A stretch of 64,000 nt of DNA from Labia minor (Eukaryota > Arthropoda > Insecta > Dermaptera > Spongiphoridae), in contig OY720344.1 of NCBI GenBank assembly GCA_963082975.1, positions 71,390,546 to 71,454,545 of the forward strand, written 5' to 3'. Below are positions 47,106-60,340 of the stretch, one piece after another. Within the stretch, counting starts at the first letter, position 1. Each line of letters begins with the position of its first letter. The position numbers were made by a program, and so were the translations under genes. The notes under the pieces are model-generated. The model worked only from the letters and a program-made list of their open reading frames with translations, was not told the origin of the DNA and did not search any database.

Positions 47106-48047
47106 TTAATTTTTTTCCTCTCAACTGACCGTAAAAATAAAGATATATGTTTGATAGATTTTCACATGATAAAAAATTGTATAAAATTGCTATAAATAGA
47201 ATTTCACCTTGATTCAATCGGTGAAAGTACTAGAATTTTTTAAACTTTGACTTAAAATGAAGGTAAACGTTTTATTTACGTTGAAAAAAATCAAAACAAA
47301 GTTGATATTATTTGATTGTCTTCTTATTTCAAGAAAATCTTATCAGTGAAAATTATGTTAAAAACCTTAAATTCTATGATCGGATAGAATAAAATTTTAA
47401 TTAATTTTCGAATATAGAAAAAAGCTTGATTATTGTATTGTATATTTATTTCTTTATGATACTATGAGATCTCACATATATTTATTTAATTGACTATACT
47501 TTATTGAAGTTTTTTAGAATGTTTATTTTTAGGTTCATTCAATATTTAATTTTAACTCCAGAGTGAATTATTTTGACAATATACTTACAACATTGATATC
47601 TTCATGATTTATTAATCAAATAATCTCTTTAATGAAAAATTATTAGTGAGGTTAAGATTTGGCTGGATGATTATTTTGTTCAGTTGTCGGCAATCGTTCC
47701 GGTTCTATGTAATTCGTCATTAGTGTTTCGAATGATCAGTGAGGGGGATTGACATATCAACCAAGCGAGTTAACTGACCCGATAGCGGATTAGAACTTAA
47801 TTGCCTTAAAGGCTTGAAAATCACACAGACATTTTTATCACTTAGCAGACAAATATACCAGAGAAATTTTTATTTTGATTTTATTGTCTTTTAGGATTAT
47901 TATAGGATGCTTTGTTTTAACGATTATTGATTATAATTTAGAGTTATTCAAAACGATCGTTCCGATTTAATTAATTTATCTGTAATTAAGTCATAATATA
48001 ATCTAATATATACTAATAAAAAGAGAATGTTTTAAATTCGGTAACAG
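47106..48047. other. Spacer with a GC-richer island at about 47660-47830
   Basis: No frame or element ends seen; the rest is AT-rich. Confidence 0.45.
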
Positions 48048-48727
48048 ATATGATATGATTGTAATAAAATTGAGAGAACGGCTCTCGACGCGTAACACGA
48101 AGTTAGGAGAAATTAATCAAATACGATACAATTTAGATAATTTTAAAAATGAAGAACATAAATTAAAATATCAGGTCGAAATCATAAATAGATTTAATAG
48201 TTTAATCCTTGAAGGGAATGACGAGGCGAAGGATCCGGAAGAATTATGAGAAAAAATAAAAACAAATGTTAAAATGGCTGCTTCAAGTAGTATAGGTTTT
48301 AAGAATAACAAAAAATATAAACCATGGTTCGATGAGTAATGTTTAGAAGTAATAGAGATTAGGAAAAAAGCCAAACTACAATGGGTTAATAGCAAATGCG
48401 AAGTAGATAGATTAGAATATATTAATAGCAGGAAAATATAGTGACGAAAGTCATTAAAAACAAAAAAAGGGAAATTTTAAAAAATAAAATATTAGAAATA
48501 GAGGAAAGTAGCCGCAACAAGAATAGTAAAGATCTATACATGGGAATTAAAAATATTAAAAAGGGTTATCGGGCACGGTTAGACTTAATTAGAGATGCTA
48601 ATAATAATTTAAAAACAGACGCGGGCGATATTAAAAATATATGGTGGAACTATTTTGAAAAATTATTAAATTATTAAGTTCCGTAGAGTCACAGAGATAG
48701 ATAGATAACAGATATGATAAATGTATA
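48048..48727 (+). pseudogene. RTE LINE ORF2 middle fragment, copy 2, joined to RTE 3' end
   Basis: It starts near VIKLRERLSTRNTKLGEI (end of endonuclease region), then YKPWFDE followed by TAA at 48337-48339, and the linker motifs KKREILKNKILEIEESSRNK, KKGYRARLDLIRD and WWNYFEKLLN up to 48678. Then the RTE 3' terminus follows directly (GATAGATAGATAAC, 48700-48713), so the whole RT domain is deleted. A TGA at 48247 and a 2-base insertion near 48437 add further breaks. It shares the TAA after WFDE with copy 1 at 32634-33285. Confidence 0.75.
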
Positions 48728-49304
48728 ATTTATCATTCTTTGTTCTATACAATACGATTAGCGAATAAGGGTTTTTCTAAAATGTTCAGATACTTTATTT
48801 AAATTTAGTGTTTTCCAGTATACACTGATTATACACTGAACACTATTAACTTTGCAGAATTTAACTCAGGTTGCAATGTTGTCAGTCTCCATATTGGTGA
48901 CCATTCCATTAAAAGTGGGAAGGAACTTTGAAAATTACTCTTTCCTTCTATATAAGGAATACAATCCTGAGTAATCCCTGAGTAATCCCGAGTAAATCGA
49001 TTCCCAGGTATTTGCAGCATATACCCTGGTACTCAATTTTCGAGTATTTAATTCTTATTTTATGTTGATAGTTGGAAGTTTTTTCTCGAAAGCATCGCAA
49101 ATTTGAAGGAACTATGATTTTCGTTTTCAATAAACTTAAAAAATTGGCACACCTTTGGCTCTAAATATGTGCACCAAGCTAATTAAAAGTATCAATCAAC
49201 GACGAAACACATCTATAGTTTCTCTAAGATATTCCTTCATAATGGCCAATATCCACAATAAAATGAATTTTTATCATATTTAACTAAATATAATATAAAA
49301 TTAA
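48728..49304. other. Spacer; patch at 48830-49140 unassigned
   Basis: A mixed-composition stretch gives two overlapping minus-strand frames of about 60 codons, with no recognisable motif. It may be the upstream part of the hAT relic that follows, but no hAT text is visible. Confidence 0.35.
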
Positions 49305-49676
49305 TTGCTAAACAAATATATAAACGTTTATTTTGTGAACCGGAATCGAAAATGCCCGTTGAAGTTGAAGTAATAGCACAGGATAAAGGTGCATATTTTA
49401 GCAAAGACAATCTTCATAACTCGTTGTTAACATTTTCACCACCACCAAAACAAATCCACGAATCATTACAACTCGAAAAAGAGCTGAAAATTAGTGAAGA
49501 AATTGGGAAGAGAACAAATAACTTGAAACAATTATGGTAAACACTTTTTACCATTAAACCTTCATCATTGGATTGTGAAAGGGTTTTTTGATTACGGAAA
49601 TTTTTCTACAAAAATAAGTTTCAGATTGACTGCCTAAACTTTAAGTGGTTTAGTGTTTTTAAAGTATTATTTTAAG
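49305..49676 (+). pseudogene. hAT transposase C-terminal relic (dimerisation domain)
   Basis: The plus-strand frame reads AKQIYKRLFCEPESKMPVEV, later SEEIGKRTNNLKQLW, then a TAA at 49538-49540. In the next frame it continues FTIKPSSLDCERVF, then a stop, LRKFFYKNKF and a FKVLF-like end near 49663. The pattern (LLxxKPxSxxxERxFS, then K-R-RL, then FLKxYF) is the hAT C-terminal dimerisation region. The ATG at 49352 is internal to the original protein. At least one frameshift and two stops mean it is dead. No inverted ends were found near it. Confidence 0.7.
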
Positions 49677-51762
49677 GAATCAAAACTTATCTTATCAATT
49701 ATTTACTAAAATAACTACATATTAAAACAAAATTTTCCTATACAGAAGACTGAACTAATATTTACTATTCATAATACATAAAAATATATTTATTATCATG
49801 TATTTTTGTTTGATTTTTTTTCAACAATTACCCGGGAAACCCGGATAGATGAAAATTGAAGCGTGTAATAAAATTCACGAGTAATTGTATTCCCTACTTC
49901 TGTATGTATGTAAACTGTTTATATTCTATCTATATTTAATCAAATATAAACTACTTAAATTGGGCGTGTCTTTCTGATTAACTTTATAATAATAATAAGT
50001 AATAGAAAAAAAATTTCTTAAGTTGTATTCTATATAATATATTATAATAAAACATCATTTTTTTATATTTTTTAATATATATATGCTGAAAGGGAAAATT
50101 AATGTTCATCTTTCTAATTTTTTTTTTATTTTCTCATATAATGGTCGCCTTATTCTTTCAACAACAACACTAAAATATAAATTAAATTGTTTTTCGTTAA
50201 TACATCTACCGCCGTAAACTCCTCAAAAGATTTGTCGAGAAAAGAGACTTTTTTTGTGATAATTGAAAAGGAATTAACTCTTCAAATATTTAGGTTTAAG
50301 GATATGAGATGAAACTCAGCTCTTTAAAGAGATTGCTACACTTATTATCGCATGTTCGCACAGGTGGAAACAGTCGTCCTTTGAGATAAGATCTGAAAGA
50401 GCTGATCCTAGTACTCGATAAGAGAGTTTAAGGTTAGATATATATTCTCTGTTTAAACTTTATATTATCAGAGAGATTTGCAACATAACTAATCATTTTA
50501 ATTATTTAACTTTTAGACAATTAATAGATATTAACAATTGTTAGAGCCTGTTTCAAAAGATTTGAAAATACTTTTATTATTAATTCCTCATTTTAATTAA
50601 ACATCACCTTTCATTTCTAAAGATGTTTTTTAAATATTTATTTTGAATTAAACTATTTATAATCAACAGGTATGATAAACATTGTCAAACAAGAGAAATA
50701 TACATATATAATTTATATAAATATAGTATAATTTAACTCTTTTTGCTTCTACTGAACTTGAAAATTCTTGCACCAACCGTCTCTATTCAGCCTCACTTCC
50801 ATGCAATTTCTATTATCTTCATTCTTTCATTCGAGATCTTAAATTATATTCTCCCTATATTCGTTACTTATTGGTTTTCCTATAAATAAAATTTCCTTTA
50901 GTCTTGTCTATATAGAGCTATAAATCCTGCCTATTTTATCCTTTTCGATTTTCTACTTCTAATCAATCGAGAGAATATTACAATGAAATGTTAATAATAT
51001 TTAGACTTATTAGACACTTCTTGTAAAAAAAAAAAAATAAAAATATAAAATCTAATTTTAATATTAACTATTCTTAATACTAAAAAAAATAGCTTGTTGA
51101 GATTTCCAATATTAATAAAATATCTTTAAAGAAGAGTTTCATAAAAAGATGTTCAAATGAAATGAGAAATTAATTAAAAATGGCTTATTTTATTAGATGT
51201 TTTGAAAGAGTACTTAGCAATTCATATGCCACTAGTGGCACCTGTTCCATACTAAGACCTTTATGAAATGACCATTTCCTGTACTGCTCTGCATATGAAA
51301 AGTACTCATCCCTATTATGTCCCATCGAGTCGGGTCAAGCTTACTAATTATATCCAGTCAAAATTACAAAACATTTTTAATTAGAAAGGGCCATATTAAA
51401 GTGAAACTTTCTAGAGGAATCATTGAATGAAATTGGATTGGTGATCTAGATGATTATAATCCATCTCACTCTCTGTTGAGAAAAGTAATAAAATTAAATT
51501 AGCCCTATGATCCTTATGAAAATGGAATTAGATTAGATTATTCAACGAGCTGCTTGAAATAATTTAATATCAAATAATTTGTTATAATTCACATAAATAT
51601 ATATATATAAAATGTATTATTTCTCAATGTTTTAAATAGAAATAATTATTATTTATCAATTTCAAATAAAATGTTGTAAATGCCAAAATATGTTTATACT
51701 TATATTGTCCATTAATTTTCTAAAATAATGTATTTTAATTGCATGTGCGAATATAGTAAAGT
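49677..51762. other. Spacer with GC-richer islands (50270-50430, 51225-51480)
   Basis: The second island has a perfect 12-bp palindrome GCCACTAGTGGC at 51229-51240. No genes or element ends are recognised; the remainder is AT-rich. Confidence 0.4.
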
Positions 51763-51999
51763 CAGGGCCGTTCCGACCAGGGGGCGCGGGGCAAGCCTAG
51801 AGGGGCGGCGCGAGCAGCCTTAAAAGTACTTATTCATTTTGTTTTTTTAATTTTTTTCAATATGGTTCTAAAAAAAAACTAAATTAACTTATATTTTATT
51901 TGTAAATTTTTAACAATTTTGGGGGAAGGTGTTGGGTTAGGGAAGAGGCGGCAAAATTATTCTCGCACACGGGCGGCATATACCCTAGGAACGGCCCTA
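51763..51999. mobile_element. hAT-type MITE (237 bp) with perfect 8-bp duplication
   Basis: Ends CAGGGCCGTTCC and GGAACGGCCCTA are inverted repeats. AGTAAAGT flanks both sides exactly (51755-51762, 52000-52007). The subterminal parts are unusually GC-rich (GGGGGCGCGGGGC) for this window. No coding capacity. Confidence 0.9.
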
Positions 52000-52007
52000 A
52001 GTAAAGT

Positions 52008-53729
52008 TATACTTAACCTAAAAAAATAAATAAGAAAAGACTACAATATTATTAAAAAATAACTTCTACTTATACTATCAATATCTATTTAAAATTTTTA
52101 AAAATACAAATAAAAGAAAATTGGGAAATAATACTTTTTTTTAAATGGACATACACAATTAACATATAATTAAACACAAAATATAAAAATTAGAAAAATA
52201 GAATTTTGAAAATAAATTTCAGAATGAAATGAATTAATGGGTGTAGTTATTTTGCTGTTAGTTAAAATTGATTTAAAATTCTAAAAAATTGTTTACAAAT
52301 TGTTTAAATATTTGTGTAAACTTCTGATATGGATTTCCATTCTTTAATTGTCTTTATAATTCTTAAAAATTAACCTTGATTTATAGAATTATCATAATTA
52401 TTACTGAATTAATTTTATCAAAAAATATTTTTATTTTAATAGGTAGAAAAAAAGTGAAAATATTCAGAAGAAATATCAAATATTGTTATTAAGTTTTATT
52501 TAAAATTCTCAACAATGAAGATTTTAATCTTATTATTTAAGTTTGTTTTTAAATTCTTTTCAAAATAAATTTAATATATTGACTTGATTATTTAAACACG
52601 TATTTCGAATTATTCGTTGCGAAAAATCACGATTAATTCATTTTAATTATTTGTAAAAAAATCAAACAGGAAGATTTTATTTATTGACATTAATAAAAAA
52701 AAAAGTCAATTAATAAAATTTCGAGCAAAATTGAAGTTTAATTGGTTAATGGAAAAGTGGACCAAGCTCAATAAGGATCCTCTTAGCCAGTGTCCTATTA
52801 ATTATGGGATTGTTTTAAGTGGTTGATTAATAATTACTAAAATCGGATGGGGTAAATTATGTGCGTAAATCCAATAATTTTTTATTTACAAAGTGAATGG
52901 ATATAGAAGAGATGTGCTCAATTACTAGTGTTCATTTCAATTCAATAAAATAAAATATATATCTAATTATTTACAAGTGTATATAACATTAAAGAACATA
53001 CTATATTAAAAATGAGAGTTTGTAAAAGAGTAGTATAGAGATTTTGTGAGTTAATAAATAATAAATGAACAATATCAGAAATTAAATGGAAACAGTTAAT
53101 GTGAATTTGTTTCTTCACTTGGTATAAAAAGAAATTATCAAGTAATTGAATTCAGTAAATCAAGTTAAGTAGAAGGGCGTTAGAACATTGTGGGTGAGAT
53201 AATTATTTTCTAGAAAACATTACATCGGGTAACGGCAAACTTATGACGATCAAATCTCTTAGGAACATGTAATGTTTAAAACCAGTAACTGATGTTGGTT
53301 AACTATCAAAATGTAATTCATGTGGTCATAAACATTCAATTTTCAAACCATCAAAAAATGATGATAATAATAATGATTTATTGGGACAATAAACCTATTT
53401 AATTCAGATATTTAGAACATATTTACCCCACTTTCTTTAACCTTATGTGATATTAAATTTTAATATCAAATTAATTATAATACATATATTTTATTAAATT
53501 ATCAATTTAATTTACATTTTTAAAACTTTATAGATATAGGTATAGGACTAGAGGAATCTGGATCAGGGATCATGTAACAACTGAATTATTTGAATTTTCC
53601 GTGCTTTTGCAAGCGTAGAAATAAGTACTTTCCGCCAATATAACAAAAACAACGAATGCCTGTGAAACATTCCGCCATATAGTTTTTATGAATTTTTTAA
53701 AATTTTGTCATTTTAATCTGAAAACATTG
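52008..53729. other. AT-rich spacer
   Basis: Mixed patches at 52740-52870 and 53150-53330 show no frame or ends. Nothing recognised. Confidence 0.55.
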
Positions 53730-53737
53730 CCTAATAC

Positions 53738-54024
53738 ATGAGTAGCTAAACTTTTTTGATCATCGACCCCTATATAATCTCCATCTATCCCCATAAAAGT
53801 AATTTTCTGTTAATTAAAATAAAACTCTATTAGATACTGTGTTTGTACATTTATTTTATACTTTTAAACATTTATTAAAGTAATAGTACATTGTGTAACA
53901 ATAGTTTTATGAAAAATATATTATTAATGAAAATTAAATACCTTAATACCCATTCGAACCATTGACCCATATCGATCCCCGCTTTTATTAAATAGACCCC
54001 TTAGATCACTTTGGCGACCTCTGG
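53738..54024. mobile_element. hAT-type MITE (287 bp)
   Basis: The left end reads ATGAGTAGCTAAACTTTTTT and the right end, reversed, CCAGAGGTCGCCAAAGTGATC; both carry the CAAA/CTAAACTTT wording of hAT ends and a GACCCC subterminal block. Flanking octamers are CCTAATAC (53730-53737) and CCTAACAC (54025-54032), one mismatch. Confidence 0.7.
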
Positions 54025-54032
54025 CCTAACAC

Positions 54033-55495
54033 TTGCAGGTATATAATGTTTTCTTAAATCACAGTTAACATTTAATTAATTTGAGATTTACATTTTGTTA
54101 AAACCTTATCTTAACTAAATAATTTTTTTGATAAATGACAGAAACAGCAACCGGTTGTTTTACAGAGGGTGGCCCAATTTTCCCGCGGAAAAGTTGATTT
54201 TGGGGCTACTGGACCATGGTCTTGGTCTGTGCCTAGTTACCCCACATCTGAGCCAGTCACCCCTCATCGATCCAGTTCCCAAAATTGCTCGATTACCCTT
54301 GTTTACATTAATAATGCTATTAATAATAATAATAATAATAATTTGATAATGCTACCATATTACGGATTCATATATTTATGCATCGTCTCTAGTTCTTAGT
54401 ATGTTTTAGAGAGAAACGAAAGAAGATATAAATAAAAGATAGTTCTGTTGCCCCAAAGCATCTTAAAAGCATCGCCTTAATAAATAGGATAGAGGGGCCT
54501 AGTTAACCCCTTCTTTCAAAGCAACTAAGTCCACTGACAAACAAGAGTTAAATTAATTTTTAATAAATTTAGTAAATGCTTAACTAGAGTAAAAAATCAA
54601 TAACCGTTAAGAGGAAAGGTATCTTTATCTATTAAAAGCATGCAAAAAAGTCTACAGATTATATTAAGAGAAATACGGACCAAAAAATACAAAATATTCA
54701 TGAAAAAACTTCAGAGCATGGCCAAGTTACCCAGCAAGGCCTTATTTGATACAAAATTTATATAAACTAGAATTACAATGGTAATAAAATTAAATAATTT
54801 CATTTCATGCCATACTATTGGTTTTTGCTATTGACAATTCATACTAGTATAAACTCACATAAACACTAATTTTTGACTTTTGATTTTAAAGACCTTAAAA
54901 TTTCAGTTGAAAGTTCAATATTTTAAGTCTATATATAACTTTGATGTTTATAAATATTACTATATATGCTAGTTTCTTTTAGTTCATATATACATAATTA
55001 AAACAATTATTATTCAATAGAGATAATTGAAATATTAATGTAACTAAAAACCAAAGAATAAAAATAAAATTAAAAATTATTTTCTTGATTTTCAAAATTT
55101 ATCAAGTATTTATAAGGTCGAAAGAAAGATAAATAAATAAGTATATACGTAAATATATATATATATATATATGGTATGGTAAATAAACATAAAACTTTAA
55201 ATCGTATAATTATATTAAAGCTTTCTCTTTTCTTTAACTTAAAAGTAAAAGTATTTATTTATTTATTTTTTCATTTTTATATTTCGAAAATAAAGAAAAA
55301 TTACTCAGAAAAATGTCTTAAGCAATTAAAAAATCAAGTTTAAAAAAATAATCATATTAATAAAAACAATTTGTTTTTTAAATTATGCCCGAATTAAATT
55401 TTCTCACTTTATAAAAACTTTTCTATCAATATAATTACTTTTTTTAATTAAAACCAAAACTAAATTCAAATATTTATGAATATATAAATATCTGC

Positions 55496-55526
<31 letters not shown>

Positions 55527-55532
55527 TATATA
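54033..55532. other. Spacer with a GC-rich block at about 54145-54310
   Basis: The block begins CAGAGGGTGGCCCAATTTTC, hAT-end-like, but has no partner; two overlapping plus-strand frames in it end in an (AAT)n run and have no recognisable motif. A smaller patch (54480-54540) has GGCCTAGTTAACCCC. The right side is AT-rich and ends in (TA)n at 55497-55532. Confidence 0.4.
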
Positions 55533-55739
55533 CTAGCTGCTCAGAGCGCCTTCGGCGCTCTTCACACCTAGACGGGGGCTCCGCCCCCTGTACCCCCGAG
55601 TGGTACATAGTATTTGGTTGAAAGTAGTAAAAGGTTTTCATCCATTTTGTTTCAATCAATATATTTCATAAAACATTCATTTCTTTTTGTGTTCTTATTT
55701 AAAATATATTTTTATTTAATCAGTAAATTAATTATATAT

Positions 55740-57110
55740 TTTATTATTGTATATGGTATATATATGTATGTGGCTCAAAGATACTCGAAAGTTCTTGGCC
55801 GCAACAACCACATTTCTCCAAGTGTCCCTATCCTGAGCCCTTGTCCCATCTCTCTTACGTCCCTTCCTACGCGTCATTGGTTTTCCAAGCGGACGTTTTC
55901 CAATCGGTCTCCCCACCAATATCTTTTTCCTCTCCCATTCTAGCCACGTGCCCTGCCTATCGCAGCTTTTTCCCTTTTATAATCCTAACTATTTCTGAAG
56001 ATGCAGAGAGGCCATGCAATTTCTTGTTATGCAGTCTCCCCCATTCCCCGGTGACCTCATCTTTCTTTGGCCAATAAATGCAGGGAAGAATCCTATCCTA
56101 CAGGCAAAATAATTTTTTTATATATTCCCTTTGATATAATTTTGATGAGATAAACCTCTTTATTGCAAGATAACAGGCGTTTCCCGATTGCAACCCCGAT
56201 TTAAATTCTTCTCAAATATTATTATCCTTTGTGATTACATTCAATTTTTCAACATATTCAAATTCTACATTTTGTATCTTAAGATTTTGTATGTTAATAC
56301 TCTTCCTCTTTGTTACTAAATATTTTTTCTTATCACTATTAATTTCAAACCTCCATTAATATTTCCTCGCTATCTGTAATTGCAATTGCCGAATCTCCTA
56401 TTATATTTAAGTATTCTGGGTAACCTAATATTTTACAATTGATTTCCGTATCTTATTTTTTCTTTACTACCTTCAAGACAAATTTGAAGATCAAAATTTG
56501 AAAAAGTTTATGCTGATCTATATTGAGTCATACGTATGTTTTACTAAAGTCTACAAATAATTAGTGAACAGATTGAATATTGAATTCGCGATTTTTTTCC
56601 TAATATCTGTCATAATGATAATATCTTAATTAATGTTGGTCGATTTGGCCTGAACCCGCAATGATATCTCCTAATATTTCCTCCGCCTATGGTTCTTAAG
56701 TATTGTATATGTTATAATAGTGAAATAGAGTATAATATTTCTTGATCATTACATTTTGATATTTTATTTTCATTGCTAGATTATTATTGAATATTTTTAA
56801 TTATAATGAAACTTGAGAAAATGCAAAAATAGAGACTTGAGACAATTTATAAAAATTAACGGTATAAAACTATAGATAAATGACCAATATATACATTCAT
56901 TAATAGTATTAATTTAAATTAATTGATTTATTTGTTTTTTTATTATTAAGTTCATTTATTAATTTTTTTAGATCATAGTTATTTTCCTCCCTTAAAAGAA
57001 ACTTATCTAATTCTGTGGTGCTAGGGGATTTGAAAATTATTAGTCACAATATGAAGATTTCGCTTACAGTTTCTGTCATGTCCGACCTCCGTCCAACAGT
57101 TATATTCTCT
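55740..57110 (-). pseudogene. RTE LINE ORF2 relic carried in H2
   Basis: On the minus strand the order is the same as in H1: a CGFRPNRST-like RT motif near 56670, the active-site neighbourhood near 56390, and the tail with VTGE/KLRWAGHVARMG-like, RPLGKPM and QDRDTWRNVVVAAKNFR pieces between 56050 and 55770. Stops and frameshifts occur throughout. The plus-strand frames at 55614 and 55841 are antisense. Confidence 0.7.
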
Positions 57111-57607
57111 CAAGTTTCTTGCTTCGCTTAATCATGTGATCTATATATTTAATTTTTTTTGATTCATTGTAATAAAATTTAAACAAATAAAAATTTTCAC
57201 TTTGTTAATTTATAAAAATTTCAAATTAAACTGATTATGAGTGATACGCTTTGCCAATACTTTGAATAATTTGTGTATAGAAATATTGAATGTTCTTAGC
57301 GAGATTTTTTAACCTTTCACTTTCAAATAGAAAAGAAGAAATATATTCAAATATATAGAAAGAATAAATAAAAATTAAGTTAATATAAATATGATCTAAA
57401 TATTTTATTAAATTAATTAAAATGGGAACTTTTAGAATAAATTATCTAATTGAATTGATATTTGAATATTAGAATTTAAAATAAAAAGGGAAATCTATAT
57501 ATATAAAAAAAGGTTTTTGTCTGCACATTGCTCAGAATTTAAAAATTTTTGCATATCTTCGCGTTTCATGACCTCTAGAATCCAAAAGTGACTTTAGAAT
57601 TTTTCAC

Positions 57608-57670
<63 letters not shown>

Positions 57671-57671
57671 C
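57608..57671 (+). repeat. (GTCT)n microsatellite in H1
   Basis: About 16 uninterrupted units. The equivalent tract in H2 (60663-60706) has about 11. Confidence 0.9.
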
Positions 57672-59194
57672 GGAAAATTACTATTTTATAGACTCAGAAT
57701 TGGCTGAACCGATTTCTTTGAAATTACATCACAATATTCTTATATACCTCTAGAGTAACATAGGCTATAAATTTTATTAATATCTTATCAATAACCGCAG
57801 AAATTAATTTTTTAAAGTTTATATAATTCTCCGTGTTGTTCATTCAAGAGCAGCTCGCGGCTCACTGTCGGCCAAGCGGAATCATTTCAAACAATGAATT
57901 ATCATAGAGATTCCCAATCGAAGAATTATTATAATATTTCCCTTTTTATTTTAAATTCTAATATACAAATATCAATTCAATTAAATAATTTATTCTAAAA
58001 GTTCTCAATTTAATTAAAATATTTATTAGATCATATTTTTATCTTAAATTATTTTTTATTTAATTGAATATTTCTTCTTTTCTATAATATATATATAATA
58101 ATATATAAATTTTATCATTGAATAATAAAAAAAAATATTATTTAACCTGAATTAAAATGACTGAATTATATTATCTTTGTTTTTTATTTTAATTTAATTA
58201 CTCTATTATTAATTACTAAATATATATATCTATATATATAAAAATTAAAATATGATGATATAAAGTTGTTTTAAATTTTTGACATTTTTAAATTGGGTAT
58301 ATTTTTTAAATTTATTAAAATGTCTTTTTTATTTATTATGTTTAAAAGATTCATTTTTATTATGTGATATTAATAAAAAATAACGATGCTCTGTGCAAGT
58401 CGAATCATGTTGCACATAATTAAATAACAATTGCCAAACAAAGAATATAATATTTTTTTAAATTCTTATATTTAAATATCATTTCAATTAAATAATTTAT
58501 TCTAAAAGGTCTCATTTTAATGCAATTTATAATTTTCTTCTAGTTCAGATTTAGGACAAATCGTACAACATTATATCAAATCTCGCTAAGAACATTCAAT
58601 ATTTTTGTACACAAATTATTCAGAGTATTGGCTAAGCGTATCACTCACAATCAGTTTATATTGAAATAAATATAAATTAACAAAGTAAAAATTTTTATTT
58701 GTTTAAATTTTATTATAATGAATCAAAAAAAATTAAATATATAGATAACATGATTAAGAGAAGCAAAAAACTTGACAGAAAATAACTGTTGGATGGAGGT
58801 CGGACATGACAGAAACTGTAAGCGAAATCTTCATATTGCGACGAATAATTTTCAAATCCCCTAGCACCACAGAATTTAAGTTTCTTTTAAGGAAAATAAC
58901 TATGATCTAAAAAAATTAATAAATGAACTTAATAATAAAAAAAAACAAATAAATCAATTAATTTAAATTAATACTATTAATGAATGTATATATTGGTCAT
59001 TTATACCGTTAATTTTTATAAATTGTCTCAAGTCTCTATTTTTGCATTTTCTCAAGTTTCATTATAATTAAAAATATTCAATAATAATCTAGCAATGAAA
59101 ATAAAATACCAAAATGTAATGATCAAGAAATATTATACTCTATTATAACATATACAATACTTATAAACTATAGGCGGAGGAAATATTAGGAGAT

Positions 59195-60180
59195 ATCATT
59201 GCGGGTTCAGGCCAAATCGACCAACATTAATTAAGATATTTTCACTATGACAGATATTAGGAACAAAACCGCGAATTCAATATTTCTGTTCACTAATTAT
59301 TTGTAGACTTTATTAAAACATACGCATAACTCAATAGATCCGGATAAACTTTTTCAAATTTTCAATCTTCAAATTTCTTTTGAAGGTAGTAAAGAAAGAA
59401 TAAGATGCGGAAATCAATTGTAAAATATTAGGTTACTCAGACGACTTAAATATAATAGGAGATTCGGCAATTGCAATTACAGATAGCGAGGAGAATTTAA
59501 TGGAGGTTTGAAATTAATAGTGATAAGAAAAAATATTTAGTAACAAAGAGGAAGAGTATTAACATACAAAATCTTAAGATACAAAATGTAGAATTTGAAT
59601 ATGTAGAAAAATTGAATGTAATCACGAAGGATAATAATATTTGAGAAGAATTTAAATCGGGGTTGCAATCGGGAAACGCCTGTTATCTGCAATAAAGAGG
59701 CTTATCTCTTCAAAATTATTATCAAAGGGAATATATAAAAAGATTATTTTGCCTGTTGCATTATATGGGTGGGAGGCATGGTCTATGACCCTTGGAGATG
59801 AGAGTAGATTCAGAGTATTTGAGAATAGGATTCTTCCCTGCATTTATTGGCCAAAGAAAGATGAGGTCACCGGGTATGAGGGAAACTGTATAACAAGAAA
59901 TTGCATGGCCTCTCTGCATCTTCAGAAATAGTTAGGGTTATAAAAGGGAAAAAGCTGCGATAGGCAGGGCACGTGGCAAGAATGGGAGAGGAAAAAGATA
60001 TTGGTGGGAAGACCGATTGGAAAACGTCCGCTTGGAAAACCAATGACGCGTAGGAAGGGACGTAAGAGAGATGGAATAAGGGCTCAGGATAGGGACACTT
60101 GGAGAAATGTGGTTGTTGCGGCTAAGAACTTTAGAGTATCTTTGAGCCACATAGGTAGATAGATATAACATATACAATAA
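59195..60180 (+). pseudogene. RTE LINE ORF2 relic carried in H1 (RT to C-terminus)
   Basis: CGFRPNRPT near 59199-59225 corresponds to an early RT motif, GYSDDLNIIGDSAIAITDSE near 59436-59495 to the catalytic box (Y-x-DD), and the frame at 59749-59931 (PVALYGWEAWSMTLGDESRF, IYWPKKDEVTGYEG) to the conserved tail after RT. AGHVARMGEE near 59965 and a damaged QDRDTW-RNVVVAAKNFR follow. The natural LINE end is the GGTAGATAGATA at 60150, after which Helitron sequence resumes. Palm motifs between the two RT boxes are deleted, and stops separate the pieces. In an autonomous RTE element this protein primes and copies the LINE RNA. Confidence 0.75.
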
Positions 60181-60340
60181 TAATATATATAATTAATATA
60201 GTGATTAAATTAAAATATATTTTTTAAATAAGAACACAAAAAGAAATGAATGTTTTATGTAATATACGGATTGAAACAAAATGGATGAAAACCTTTTAAT
60301 ACTTTCAACCACCAAATACTATGTACAACTCGGGGGTACA

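Noticed and set aside
51228-51241. GCCACTAGTGGC as a CTCF-type insulator site
   Set aside because: The palindrome is one base too short for the usual CTCF core and stands alone.
54128-54399. Overlapping plus-strand frames of 72 and 76 codons
   Set aside because: Both run into an (AAT)n tract, giving poly-Ile or poly-Asn tails, and neither contains a recognisable domain.
55497-55532. (TA)n and other simple repeats as origins or promoters
   Set aside because: Such tracts occur throughout (8056, 37037, 37814, 63186) and have no associated signal.
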